A stretch of DNA of 64,000 nt from Straminergon stramineum (taxonomy: Eukaryota; Streptophyta; Bryopsida; Hypnales; Calliergonaceae): the NCBI GenBank assembly GCA_963920665.1, contig OY987267.1:23188001-23252000 (forward strand), read 5' to 3'. Both the position numbers and the translations under genes were made by a program. Shown here piece after piece: positions 53,010 through 64,000 of this stretch (positions are counted from its first letter, which is position 1; every line of letters begins with the position of its first letter). A model generated the notes under the pieces. It did no database searches. It was not told the DNA's origin and saw only the letters and a program-made list of their open reading frames with translations.

Positions 53010-53265
53010 AGTGTGTCATGTGCCGTTGCCACAATCAAAATAAAAGTAAAAATATTTTTCTAATTTTTTTATTCATAAAAACTTTGAAATTCCATAACTT
53101 TCACACCGTAAGTCCAAACGTGGTGAAACAAAGCCCGTGCACCCCTCCTCGCTGAGGGCTTTCCAACAGTACCAAAAACTTGACTTTGACTGGGGGACAC
53201 ATGGTCCGGGAGATCTCAAAGTAACAAACAATCAAACAAACAAACAACCTATCTTAAGCGGGTAT
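53010..53265 (+). repeat. Dispersed repeat R1, copy 4 (least decayed)
   Basis: GTGTGTCATGTGCCGTTGCC, AAAATAAAAGTAAAAATAT, TAACTTTCACACCGTAAGTC, AACAAAGCCCGTGCACCCCT, CTGAGGGCTTTCC, GGGGGACACATGGTCCGGGA, then CAAAGTAACAAACAATC. It keeps CpGs that are TG/CA in the other copies, so it is closest to the ancestral sequence. Confidence 0.65.
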
Positions 53266-53729
53266 AGATTTTGTGCATGAAATTGCTACACTAAGAAGCT
53301 AAGCTATCCGTAAAACTCAATTCTGCTAAGCCGGATGCCTGTTCGTCGAGAAGCAAGTTGGAAAGACAAAAGCGGTGTTTCTTCCGCCAATGGCCAACGG
53401 ACGCCACTACTCCGCTGCCAATCGCGGCACTCGGCAGGGACCCCGACCATTAAAATGAACTTTAGAATTCGGAGGTGCCCAGTTGCTCACTTTACTTACT
53501 CATTGGGTTCTCCGTAAGGTACAGTACTGTACAGTAGTGATCGAATCATTTGTGCCCCCCCCCCACACACACAAAAAATAAAAATAAAAATTTAATACCT
53601 TAGCTCATTCAGTTCATCACAAGTCACAACTGAGTCAGTCCCCCAGGCAGATCTCAGTCCATCACAAACTGTTTCTCACTGCAAGGCAGGAGGTCCATAA
53701 AGCGCCAATCTAAAGAGCTGAAACTGAAT

Positions 53730-54010
53730 TTGGGGGAGGTGAAACTTCTTGAAATATTTTTCAGTAAATTTCCCTTGAAAAACAAGAGGAATTGGCATCT
53801 AAACCAAGTTGTTTCATATTTTTTGGAGCTTTGTAGAATTAGTTATGAATTTTTGAAGTTGAAATGGTACAAGGTTCTAAAATCGCCCACCTTCTCAAAT
53901 GTACATTGTTGGTACATCCCTAGAAAGATGAAGCAATCCCATATACAAGCAGTATACATTTGAGGAGGCAGGTACTTTTAGAACCTAAGCAAATTTTGAG
54001 CCTCCTAACT
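53730..54010 (+). repeat. Dispersed repeat R4, copy 1
   Basis: Shares blocks with 55215-55500: TTTCAGTAAATTTCCCTTGA versus TTCAAGAAATTTTCCTTGAG, AAGTTGTTTCATA, TTTGTAGAATTAGTTATGAA versus TTTGTGGAATTATTTATGAA, and TTTTGAGCCTCCTAACTTAG versus TTTATAAACCTCCTACCTTA. No protein meaning found. Confidence 0.5.
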
Positions 54011-54080
54011 TAGTAGTATATTGTTAGTGCTACTATCTTCTTCAAACAACCTTATAGGGACCTCTAAAATGGATAGGAAG

Positions 54081-54627
54081 TAAGGTAAGCCAACCCATGA
54101 CAGGCAAATTGCCTCATGTGGTCATCTAGGAAACCACCCATTAGAGTCTTACATCAACCCATGGCAAATTTTTTTGTGATAAATGAGATTAGGACTACAT
54201 TAGGCTGATTTGTGGCCATAATCTTGTCTTGGGAGATGGTCATGGAATTATTAGTGACTGTCATACGGCACTTACACCATTCAAGTGTAAATTGGTCATA
54301 AGAAGTTATTTTTTTATTCCTTCATGTCATGGCCATGTTAGGAAATGTTGTAGCCATTTTAGAAAATGTTGTGACTACTTTAGGTGGTAAGATGACCATT
54401 ATGGGAATCTTTTTTGCTAATTTGGGGTAGTCTAGAGCCTCTGTTGGGCTAATTGGGCTGTACACTTCAAAAATTCATAAAAAATTCTTACTTTGTCCAA
54501 AAAATAAAATTTCAATTGCTTCCTTCAATTCTCACATATGTCTATGTATGGAAAAAATTCTGAATCATTTTGCTAATGGCAACAATATAGACCACTCATT
54601 CTACCTGTCATAGGCAGGTTTACCTTA
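54081..54627. mobile_element. TA-flanked inverted-repeat element (TAAGGTA termini), copy q
   Basis: Left end TAAGGTAAGCCAACCCATGA followed by CAGG; right end reverse-complements to TAAGGTAAACCTGCCTATGA followed by CAGG. Inverted termini of about 24 bp, TA at the edges, 547 bp. The interior differs from copies A and B. Non-coding. Confidence 0.7.
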
Positions 54628-55566
54628 GTTACTAAGAGGACTTCCAACAATCTGAGAGCATAATTAAGAATTATTAGGTATTGGTTCATACTTTTCCAAT
54701 GGATAGAATAAGAGCAAAGGAGGGGCCATTTCAAAGTGAAGGTGTGTCCACTTAATTTTTCTATATGAGAATTGATTACACAATTGCCTTCTTACAAATG
54801 CTATAAGAATTTAGGGTCCATTTAAGTTTAGTAGTGGTTGCACTTGGGAACCTTATGTATTACTTTTTGAATGTTGCAATGTTTGTTTTTGGTCACACTG
54901 TATCTTTCACTAGACTACCTATGTGTGGGTTTTGTAAGGCCTATGATCAAGAATAGGTGCCTACCACAAAATTATTTGGAAATTCGTAAGTAATTCATAA
55001 ATGCTCCAAAAAATATGAAACCTCTTGTGTTAGATTTTGAATCAATTTTTCTTCAAGTGAAAAATAAAATAAAATATTTTTAGGCATATGAAAACCATCA
55101 AAAAGTCCCAACAACCCTTAAAAGGATGGTTTATGAGCACACTACCTTGAAGTTGGAGGTCCATAATGTGATTAAGTTAAGTGATTTTCCAACTCATTTA
55201 CAATGTGGGGGAATGCATGCTCAAATAGTTTTCAAGAAATTTTCCTTGAGAGGTGAATGGAATTGGGAATTGGGATTTATTACAAGTTGTTTCATAGATT
55301 TTAAACCTTTGTGGAATTATTTATGAATTTTGAAGTTAGAATATCATTTAGGTTCCAATAGCGGTGACCCAATGATACATTCATTGTTGGTCCATTGACA
55401 AATGCTATTGGTCCATTGAAAAAAATAATATGTATGTTTTATATTACAAAACACTTTTGGAGCCTAGCCAGTTTATAAACCTCCTACCTTATTGTTACCT
55501 TGACAATTCAATACTTTTCTCATATTTTTCTCCAATCAACCTACAATAAACAATGGAAGATGCTAA
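54628..55566. other. AT-rich intergenic DNA with R4 copy 2
   Basis: R4 copy 2 occupies about 55215-55500 (blocks as listed for 53730-54010). No gene seen. Confidence 0.45.
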
Positions 55567-56494
55567 TCTTCCCCTAATTTTGTTGACTAGGTTTTCACCC
55601 AAAATGCTCCAAAAGTGCCATTTCTAGTACAAGTAACAAATTTTAGAAAGAAACAAAATTGAACACATGCAACCATAGATTCTTGTAGTACATTGGTTTT
55701 AGAAGATGAGCAAAATTTTTTTAAGAAATTCTTAAAAATTCACCATGTGGATTGCAAGGTATTGGCATTTAAATTGAAAAAAATCTTTTTTTGGGCCCTC
55801 CAGAAAATAGGGCAGTTGCTCTTTGCATAGTCACTGATTTGTATGAAAAAATATCCATGTTGTTGGTGCTTCCTTGGATTCATTCTTCAAGGCTAGTTGG
55901 CTACATGCTTGAAAATATTCAAATCATTTGGAATGGTACAACATAGAGGAAAAAATAGTAAGTAGAAAATAGTAGAGAATGATTCAAAATACTAAATTGA
56001 TAAGAATTTAGTTATGGAATTGAAAAATTCCAATCCCAATTGTTGTGATGTTGTGATAAACAATATACATCCTATTATTTTATTTTTTTCAAAAAATATG
56101 AAAAATTGAGTTAAATAAAGGACTTCAAAAGTTTGATTTAGAATAGTGAATCCATAACTACCCGCAAACTAAAACTCCTTGTAACTTTCACATCATTAAT
56201 CAAAATGGAATGATTCAAAGCTTTATATATATAATCAATTAAATTTTATTGTTTTGGAAAAAAGTGATTTTTTTTCTAATTTGCATGGATTGCCCAATTT
56301 AGAAAATAAACTATATATCATACAATAACTTTTTAACCATATTGTTAAAAGTTATGAAAATTGTTCTACCTTTAAGCTACTCCTCGTCCACATGTTGAAA
56401 ATTTCAAAGAAAAAAAAATGAAAACTCCATTCTTAATGACTTGCCCCAAATTGCTATGTTCCCAAAATATGCAATTTGGTCCTTTAGGGGTTAA
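55567..56494 (-). mobile_element. TTAA element, second subfamily, reverse orientation
   Basis: Right boundary TTTGGTCCTTTAGGGGTTAA; left boundary TCTTCCCCTAATTTTG, a decayed TTAACCCC-type end. The interior matches the 3' part of 49706-51063 in reverse and 63580-64000 directly (ATTCAAAATACTAAATTG, TATGGAATTGAAAAATTCCA). About 928 bp, non-coding. Confidence 0.6.
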
Positions 56495-57336
56495 TGCTTC
56501 ATATATAATATTTGAAACTATAATAACTTTGTAAGAATTGCAAATTTTCAAAAAAATTGCATTGTATATGGGGTACAAAGCCTTCAGAGAATCATCAAAT
56601 GCCAATTTCCATTGAATTGCTAACTCTGCAACAACTCAACCTTAAAGTGTTTGATGAAATGATTTTGGAACAAAGAATGCCCCTATTCATTTAGGAATCT
56701 GATCATTTTTGGCTCATACTTGGATGATCAATAGGGTGTTGTCCTTCCAGGGTTCAAGCAGTAGAATTGTCAATTGATTTCCATTTCTCATACATTTTGA
56801 CAAGTTACAATCACTAATAAGCGACACTGCTCTTGAGAAATATAGGAGGCAATCCATTCTTGATCACCCTCCCTCCATTTTGGCAATGTAGGGTGTTCTC
56901 TTTCTAAGCAATTTCATGAGTAGTGATCAATCATGGCATGGTTCCTAATGTAGTTGTAGTGCATTGTAACTGACTAAAAGTCTCTTGATATTGCAACCAG
57001 CCCTTGGGTGGAAATAAGAAGACCGATATGACCAATATGGGTTGGGTCGAATAGAATCTTCAACTAAAAAATTCATGGTAGTTATATTCTGAGGAAAAGA
57101 AATCTACGAAAATCATGAAATCCTTCTTAATTCTATTTTCGCACACGAGAAAATCTCCCCACTAAAGAAAATTGCCTACATATAGGCTTTCATATAATTG
57201 TTTAAGTGGTCAAAAATGGTTTGTCTCCCTTAACTGAAGTTAGTCATTTTAAAATTGATAATAACTTAGAAGCCAAGACACAACAATTGCTTTCTTTTCA
57301 GCTTCTTTTTCTAGCCTTGTTGTTAGTAAGTTACTA
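56495..57336. other. AT-rich intergenic DNA
   Basis: No gene or bounded element recognised. Confidence 0.45.
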
Positions 57337-57758
57337 TAAGGTAGGAACACCTAAAATGGACACTTATTAGAAATGACATGATTGTGAGGGTTTGTGTAGA
57401 AAAAAATGTTGTCTATGGGGTAAGAAATGGTTTAGGAAATCAACAAAATTAGTTTCATATTTTTCCAAGCTTGTATTAGAATAATATACGAATTTTTGAA
57501 AACAACTTTCTAGATGCACCCACTGTGGACACTAGACTAACACCAAAGTGGGCGCGGAAACACCCAAAAGCAACACACTCTAAACTTGAATCATGTGCGG
57601 GTGATTGGCTACTTCTTGAAAGAGAGAAAACTTCATAAAACCCAACGTGTCTACTTTAGAACCCCACTTGTCTACTTTGGGTCCACAAGCCCTTTGATTT
57701 AGGTTGTGTTCTAAGTGTCTGTGAACAACTCCTGTCCGTTTTAGGTGTTCCTACCTTA
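57337..57758. mobile_element. TA-flanked inverted-repeat element (TAAGGTAGGAACACC termini)
   Basis: Left end TAAGGTAGGAACACCTAAAA followed by TGGACA; right end reverse-complements to TAAGGTAGGAACACCTAAAA followed by CGGACA. The inverted repeat is about 26 bp with one mismatch, and TA lies at both edges. 422 bp. The terminus shares TAAGGTAG with copies A and B, but the interior is different. Confidence 0.85.
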
Positions 57759-57965
57759 CCTTATTGTCCAATGCTGTCCACACTTCATTCAATCAAATTC
57801 ATGTCCGTACTGGCTCTGCTCCTGCTCCTGGCCACTGTTCCGGACTTCTGGCATAATGTTCAATCAGGTCAGTTGCATCCAATGGAACTTAACTTAACTT
57901 GTGAGAAGGTGCATGAACACAGTCGCATCCTTAGAGTGCAAAAGCTGTGGACCTGTCTGGGAAGC

Positions 57966-58194
57966 TTAACCCTTGAACGTCGGGCTGGTGACCGTGGAAA
58001 TCAAGCATTCTGGAACCGTGTGACATCATCTACTTTAAAAAAATCAAAAATACTCATTGGGAGTCAAACTACTGTTGAAGGCCTTCCCTTTCACCCTTAA
58101 TTTAGAGGATGAATAGTTGCAATTCTGTCCTATACACAAGAATTCCTTGTCATTCATCGGACAAAAAACATCCGCCTTGGTGTTTAAGGGTTAA
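57966..58194 (+). mobile_element. TTAA MITE, 0.23-kb family, copy 2
   Basis: Starts TTAACCCTTGAACGTCGGG and ends TGGTGTTTAAGGGTTAA. Blocks GTGACCGTGGAAATCA, GTGTGACATCATCTACTTT, AGTCAAACTACTGTTGAAGG, GAATAGTTGCAATTCTGTCC. 229 bp. GC-richer than its relatives. Confidence 0.8.
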
Positions 58195-58197
58195 CCC

Positions 58198-59165
58198 TTA
58201 ACCCCTCTCCACCGAAGGGGACGAAAAGAGTCCTCATGTCAAAATTCAAAGTGCTGTAATGTTTGCATCCGATGTCCGAATTCAATAAAATTTGTTGGGA
58301 AGTTTGAGCTCTCTCTTCTAGTTTGTGTGGTAAAATTTTCAGATCAATCCAAGATGTACTGAATTTTTGGAAGCCAATCAAAGTTCACAAGTTCAATTTG
58401 AGTTCACCAAACTGCATTTGATGGCTACAACTTTGGGGGCTCGTATCTCCTTCATCCAAAGTTCTTTTTCAATAAAATTTGTTGGATTGTGTTACCCTTC
58501 AAGTCTAGTTATTGCGGTAGCATTTTCATGTCAATATAGGTTGTTTTGAATGTCTGGGAGCAATTCGAAGTTCAAAATCCCAACATTTTTGAATTACAAT
58601 GAACTTCGGCAGCTTGTTTCTTCTCCATACAATGTTTGTTTTCAATAAATTTTTTTGGAAAAGTTGCACATACTAGTCTAGTTTGTGTGTATAAAATTTC
58701 ATATCAATCCATGAAGTTATGAGTGATTGAGAAGCATTTTAGTAGAAGGAGGTCCAATTTTTGATGTGTTTTTTGCAACTTTTCTTGCTTTTTTTGACAT
58801 TTCAAAGCCATTTTGCAAACACTATGAGTCAATTGAATGATATTTTTTTCATCAATGTGTTTATATGCTGATTTTGAGTCACTTTATAGTTCAAAATTTC
58901 TTCATTTGAGTAGATTTAAAAACTGAATTTCGCCTCCAAATGTGTTTTTTAGGGAAATTTTAGCATCCATTTTCAACACTAACACATTATAATCTTGCAA
59001 TCTATGCGGTCAAATGACACCTCATTTGATGTACGTCATCTACAACAAGTGCACTACAAGAATGGACAGTTGAGATCTCTATAACTCAGTGAAAATTATA
59101 TCTATAACACTTCAAAAGGAATGTTGTTGTTGAACTTCTTTAGGCCTTAGGTGAAGGGGGGTTAA
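58198..59165 (+). mobile_element. TTAA element with CCCCTCTCCACC termini
   Basis: Left end TTAACCCCTCTCCACCGAAG, right end reverse-complementing to TTAACCCCCCTTCACCTAAG. 968 bp. The interior has an internal repeat of TTCAATAAAATTTGTTGG (near 58280, 58470 and 58630 in diverged form) with ATTTTCA...TCAATCCA blocks after each. No protein recognised. It shares its right TTAA with the next element. Confidence 0.7.
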
Positions 59166-59388
59166 GGGACAAATTCGTGACCGTAGAAATCATTGCTTGT
59201 GGAACTATATGATATCACCTACTTTGAAAAAACCAAAAATATTCATTCATTTGGAAGTTAAACTTTTGTAGAAGATCTTTCTTTTCCACATAAAATTCTA
59301 AGGATGAATAGTTGCACTTTTGTTCCATACAAAAGATACTCTATCATCCATTAGGCACTAAACATATGTGTCGACATTTATGGGTTAA
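59162..59388 (+). mobile_element. TTAA MITE, 0.23-kb family, copy 3
   Basis: Starts TTAAGGGACAAATTCGTGAC and ends CGACATTTATGGGTTAA. Same block order as the other copies (GACCGTAGAAATCATTG, GGAACTATATGATATCACC, GAATAGTTGCACTTTTGTTC). 227 bp. Confidence 0.75.
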
Positions 59389-59780
59389 GAGCTTCCGCAT
59401 TGTGGCATGGAGAAGTTGGCTAGAGGGCAAATGGCCGGGCTTGAGCTCTTTTTTCTACCCCGTTGTTTGCTCACCAACAAAATAGAAGAGCTCGGGCTTG
59501 CCAAACTATGAGCTTGGCACAAAATCCTATTATGTTGCCCATCACCCTTTCCGTACCCCCCAATTTCAAATTCACTAGTGAGATCTCACCATTCCAACAA
59601 CTAATTGGACAAGCAATAATGGTGACATGAATAGTAGCCTCGAATTCATGAACAGTAGCCCACATGTCTTGGATATTCCACCTCATAGTAGGGCCTTGGC
59701 ACAAGAAATTGACAAAGAATTTTGGAGCCTATAATGAGACATTTGGGAAGTCAAATTTTTCATGCCATAGTGTGGATTCT

Positions 59781-60011
59781 TTAACCTAAAAACATCAACA
59801 CATATGTTTAGAGTTTGATGGATGATAGAGTATCTTCCAACTTAGGACAGAATTGCAACTATTCATCCTTGGAAATTTTATGTGGAAAGGAGTGATCTTG
59901 CACAATAGTTTGACCTTCAATCAACATTTTTGTTTTTTTTAAAGCAGGTGATGTCACATGGATTCCAAAGGGGTGATTTCCATGGTCACCAATTTGTCCT
60001 TTAAGAGTTAA
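59781..60011 (-). mobile_element. TTAA MITE, 0.23-kb family, copy 4 (reverse)
   Basis: Starts TTAACCTAAAAACATCAACA and ends TTTGTCCTTTAAGAGTTAA. Reverse-complemented, it matches copies 1-3 (GGTGACCATGGAAATCACCC, GATTGAAGGTCAAACTATTG, GAATAGTTGCAATTCTGTCC). 231 bp. Confidence 0.75.
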
Positions 60012-63000
60012 TGGTTTAAGGTTCTTAGAAGCCCAAAGTTCATGAAATGCTTCAATTTCTTACTTCTAGATGAATTAGGTATTCCAAAGATAGCAAAGGT
60101 TTAATTTATGAGGTTAACCACAAAATACCCTCCCAAATTATAATCAAGCCTAAACTTGTAAGACATGTGTCATATGACTTGGAAAAAATAGAAGCTTGAG
60201 TATTTTATATGTTAGAAATCCCCTTTAGATTTTGGAATGCTCATGATGGATGAAAAAAGAGATATTAGTCATTATGAGAGAAAAATAGAAAGTTAGAAAT
60301 CAATTTTGTAGGCACGATCTCAAGTGATATTACAAAAGATGCAACTGAATAGTGAAAAGAAGTGTTGGTAAAACTAAAACATGCTAATAGTCCAACAACA
60401 ATCAATTTGACAAAATTATGAACTAGTCAAAGATTCCCAATCCATTAGATACAATAGAAGGTAACCACAAGCAAATCTTCTTGTAAAAAGTGCAAATTAA
60501 TAATATTAACCTACGGTAAGGGGTTTGGATTCTCTATAGGTTACATATAAAGTTTTGGATTTTTCTAAATTGCTAAAGTTAGTTTCCCTGAAAGTCAACC
60601 ACTATAACTGCCTTAGTAAATTCTTATAAATTATCCAATTTGTGTTTAAATTCTACGAAAAATTAGGATAAATTTTTTAATATCATTAAAGTTCCTCCCA
60701 AAATTTCAATGCATTTTGACATCCAAAAATACCTAAACAAAAAAACCCAACAATTTTTGGCAAATTTTAAACAAATTTGAGGCATTGACTAGACCCATGG
60801 GAATATACAACATTTGTGTGAAGCCACAGAGGAATCTTTTTGTACTCCAAGAGACCCCTTGAACACTTTAGGCAAGTCGAAGTTCTTGGAAAATGAATTT
60901 TTTTCATATGAGATTTTATGATCCTTTATTTTGATGATTCATTAACTTTTATGAGTCCAAATGACCTTGGATAAGTGAATGTTTTGAGAAAAATTTGGAC
61001 CTTTCAAGTCAATGGTATAATTCATTTGGCATGTGGATTTTTTCTCAAAAATTTAGAAATTAGTCCAACAACAAATTTTCCTTTTTTTTAGTAATTAGTT
61101 ATTAAATACTAAAAATCCCCGTGTACTTTACTAGTGTTTACTTTAGAAACAATATCAGACCTACTATAGGGTACTAAAAAATATTCAAATTACTATAGCA
61201 TTATCTTTTGAAGCATATTGTATTACAATTACAATAGTACAATATAGTACATTGTAATGATCCATAGTACATAATTTGTAAATCTACCCAAGGGATAGTC
61301 TAAAAGGGAGGGAAAGAACATACATAAAGAGCTTTCATTTTCCACGTGCAAATAGATAAATTAAGTAACAACTTTTCATTTGGGATTGTTATTTGTTTGT
61401 TCACTCCAACTTAGATATGTAGGGGGTAGTTTTCAAGGACGCATTGCATAAGTCAAGCTTAGCTAATATACTACTACTTGTGGGGTTAAATTTTTTTACC
61501 CTCCTATTATACATGTATAATTCACTTATATGAATTGTTTGATATATGATGTCTATAGAATCATTGTTTGTGTAGGTTTTGTTCAACAATAGTTAAAGTG
61601 TACATGTTGTACCAATCAACCCAATAAACACATATAAATTTTTGAATTACAATAGGAACATTTTCAAATGCCTCAAATTTCACTTTTAACTACCATAGGG
61701 TGTAGAAAAATGGGCAAAAAGTAGAAGCAGGAAAAAAAATAGAGGCATATCTATTGTAAAATAATAACTAAATAGCTCCCCAAATAAAAAGTTTTGGCAC
61801 ACATATATATGGATTACAATGTACAATAAAGTATTTGGCAAAAATCTTGGGATTAAACAAAGTGGGAAAGCCTTGAGGCAAAGTACAAATGGCCTCCTCT
61901 TCTCTATCCAAACCACCTCTTTTTTGATGTTGTACCTTATTGTTTGGTCTATTTTAGTGGTGTATTAGAAAATTTGGTAAATTTATGCCAACATGGTGTT
62001 TTTTGGACACTTTTCCCGCATTTTGTAGAGTTTCTAGCTGCATTCTTTGAATATGTGGAAGGTCCTTTCAATTCTTGTTGCTTTGAGCCTAATCTAAACA
62101 GTTTGTAGGTTTTAGTTGCTAATATTTGTGCGCTTGGATTTTCTTTAGACTTTGATTCATTGCTTCAAAATTATCATTTTGTACTAGCTTCTTTACATGG
62201 GAATTTTAATCTTTTGAGAATTCCCACTAGAACCTTGACATGCAAAATTATGGTCCATGTTAAGTTTCTTCCATTGTTTCTATGTTTATGTTCTATTCCT
62301 AACCAATGGCGAAGTCTTGGCTTTGGCCATACCATTGTGGCCTGTTCAAAACCCTCTCTTAGTTTTTGAACTGAAGTGGTACAAACAATAACATTTCTCT
62401 AGCAATGACATGGCATCTATTATTGGAATGACGAGAGCCGTCTAACAAGAAAGAGTACAAGGGAATTGAAGAGAAATTGCAAAAAAAAGATAGTGTGACT
62501 TGTGAGAAAAAAGGTTGAAAGATATCCTTGCGTAGCAAGAAGAACATGGGCCCATCAAATTGAAGATTGTGTCTAGTGAGTGGGGATCATTGCTAAGGTA
62601 TTCAATGTAAATGATTTTTGACTATGAGTGTCCCTTACATAACTTTCCATGGCTTGTCTTTGAAAGGTTGGTCTTTAGAGGTAGTGTAAATTGTAGATGG
62701 ACCACAATATTGTCCAATCTACAATTTAGTATATTTTTTAAACTAATGTAGCTTATAATGCGAATTTAGTTTAAATGATTGGCTGTGAGCCTCTTGGCCT
62801 AGGGATCCTCAAAATTGTAGCCAAGGCCAACTCTCTAAATGGGCTTTACTACAATTCAAGGAACTCAAAGAAATTGCACATCACAATTCCTTTGACTTAT
62901 AAAATTTCAAGTATAAAGTTTCATTCCTAGGTCTTCTCAATTCAAAGCTTGCATTGGTTGAAAATTTGTTTTCACACCTATGGCTTCTAGTAAAAAGAGG

Positions 63001-63579
63001 GCCTTATTGAAGAGTAAGAAAAAGACTTGTAAATTTTTTTAAGATTGTCATCAATGATTTCTTTTTGTTCAGGAAATTTGTCGCTTTATTGCTATTTCAG
63101 TTGGAACTTGTGCAATTACACTTTAAAGATTAATGAATTTTTGAAGGAAAATTGCTAAAGTTGTTATTCAGAGGGGTGATAATTAGTACCATTTTAGAAT
63201 GAATGTATTGGTGTATTAAACCTTAAAGGTTTACGATGTATTGAGGCCCAAAATTGCTTCAAAGTGCTGAAACCCAAAGCAAGGCGAAAATCTTCATTTA
63301 TATTTATTCATTAACAAATCCAATCATAGGACTATTTAATTAACTTGTTAGAGTACATCCTCCAAAAATTTGATAATAAGAAACCTTGTTAATTGCAAGA
63401 TCAAGTTGCTAGAATTTCAAAAAGTATTTTCAACTCTCCTCAAATGTTTAAATTTCATCTTTCAAACTTTTTCCACAAAAATGTGTGGATCCTACAACTT
63501 TTTACTTTTCATGATATGTTGAAGAAATAAGTTGGGAATACCTATAAAATATTTCAAACAAAAAATATTTCATATTCAT
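60012..63579. other. AT-rich intergenic DNA
   Basis: No gene, RNA gene or bounded repeat could be supported on either strand in this 3.6-kb stretch. Confidence 0.45.
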
Positions 63580-64000
63580 GCTTGAAAAAAATAGCAAGTA
63601 AAAGGCAATGGAGTATGATTTAAAATACTAAATTGTTAAGAATGTAGGTATGGAATTGAAAAATGCCAATCCCAATGGTTTTAATGATGTAAAAAACAAT
63701 CTACACCCAATGTTTTAAATTTGTTTCAAAAATATTAAAAATTGAGTTAGATAAAGGACTTCAAAGTTTATCTTAGATGGAAGAGATTCCATAACTACCA
63801 AAAAACTAATACTTCTCATAACTTTCATCTCTTTAATCAAAATGGAATGATTCAAAGCTTTCCATGTATATATAAATCTAGAAAACTATGCTCGAATTTC
63901 TCTTTCTTCAAAATTGTTTAGAGCTACACTATCTACCCATCGAGCAACAAAAATTACATATCATATAATAATTTTTTAACCATGTTAGTAATCAAAATTT
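63580..64000 (-). mobile_element. TTAA element, second subfamily, partial at window edge
   Basis: Aligns with 55920-56340: CTTGAAAAAAATAGCAAGTA, AAATACTAAATTGTTAAGAA, GTATGGAATTGAAAAATGCC, AATCCCAATGG, CTTCAAAGTTT, TCAAAATGGAATGATTCAAA. The boundaries are outside the window or unresolved. Confidence 0.55.

Overview
The window looks like nuclear DNA from a land plant. Three complete, intron-bearing genes are recognisable by protein family: an LHT/AAAP-type amino acid transporter (plus strand, 10859-14883), the TRAPP vesicle-tethering subunit TRAPPC2/sedlin (minus strand, 20127-22231) and a plant hexokinase with an N-terminus like the plastid-targeted 'type A' class (minus strand, 43743-48536). 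All three could be joined exon by exon at GT-AG junctions with frame preserved throughout. A fourth gene (plus strand, 36411-39914) encodes a charged coiled-coil protein. It resembles a family I associate with flagellated eukaryotes; that is from memory and unverified. If right, it would favour a lineage with swimming sperm (bryophyte, lycophyte, fern, cycad or Ginkgo) over a flowering plant. Nothing else in the sequence fixes the species.

Layout. 1-1190 is GC-balanced with weak signs of an unidentified minus-strand gene. 1327-3040 is a stack of foldback and inverted-repeat elements. 3040-7090 is AT-rich. 7100-8850 holds a small inverted-repeat element and then a GC-rich tandem duplication. 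9079-14883 is the transporter with its upstream region. 15.7-19.4 kb is AT-rich repeat. 20.1-22.6 kb is TRAPPC2. 22.7-35.6 kb is almost wholly nested mobile elements, including two solo LTRs in opposite orientation and a C-to-T-decayed copy of the TRAPPC2 5' end. 36.4-40.1 kb is the coiled-coil gene, with a CACTA-type hairpin in one intron and a larger CACTA-type element just downstream. 43.7-48.5 kb is hexokinase. 49.7-64 kb is again repeats and AT-rich sequence.

The most striking signal is a set of non-autonomous elements bounded by TTAA with termini beginning CCCCTAAAGG, CCCCTAAATG, CCCTTAAAGG or CCCCTCTCCACC. Nested copies allow excision in silico: one element at 28735-32067 is interrupted by three others, and removing them restores a length close to that of intact relatives and reveals TTAA as the target site. 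TTAA duplication is the hallmark of the piggyBac superfamily. No transposase is encoded here, so that assignment is inference. A second set has TAAGGTA-type termini with TA at the boundaries, and a third has CACTA termini with 3-bp duplications.

The genes do not form an operon or a pathway; they are independent loci (membrane transport, ER-Golgi tethering, sugar phosphorylation, a possible cytoskeletal protein) sitting as GC-balanced islands in AT-rich, decayed repeat DNA.
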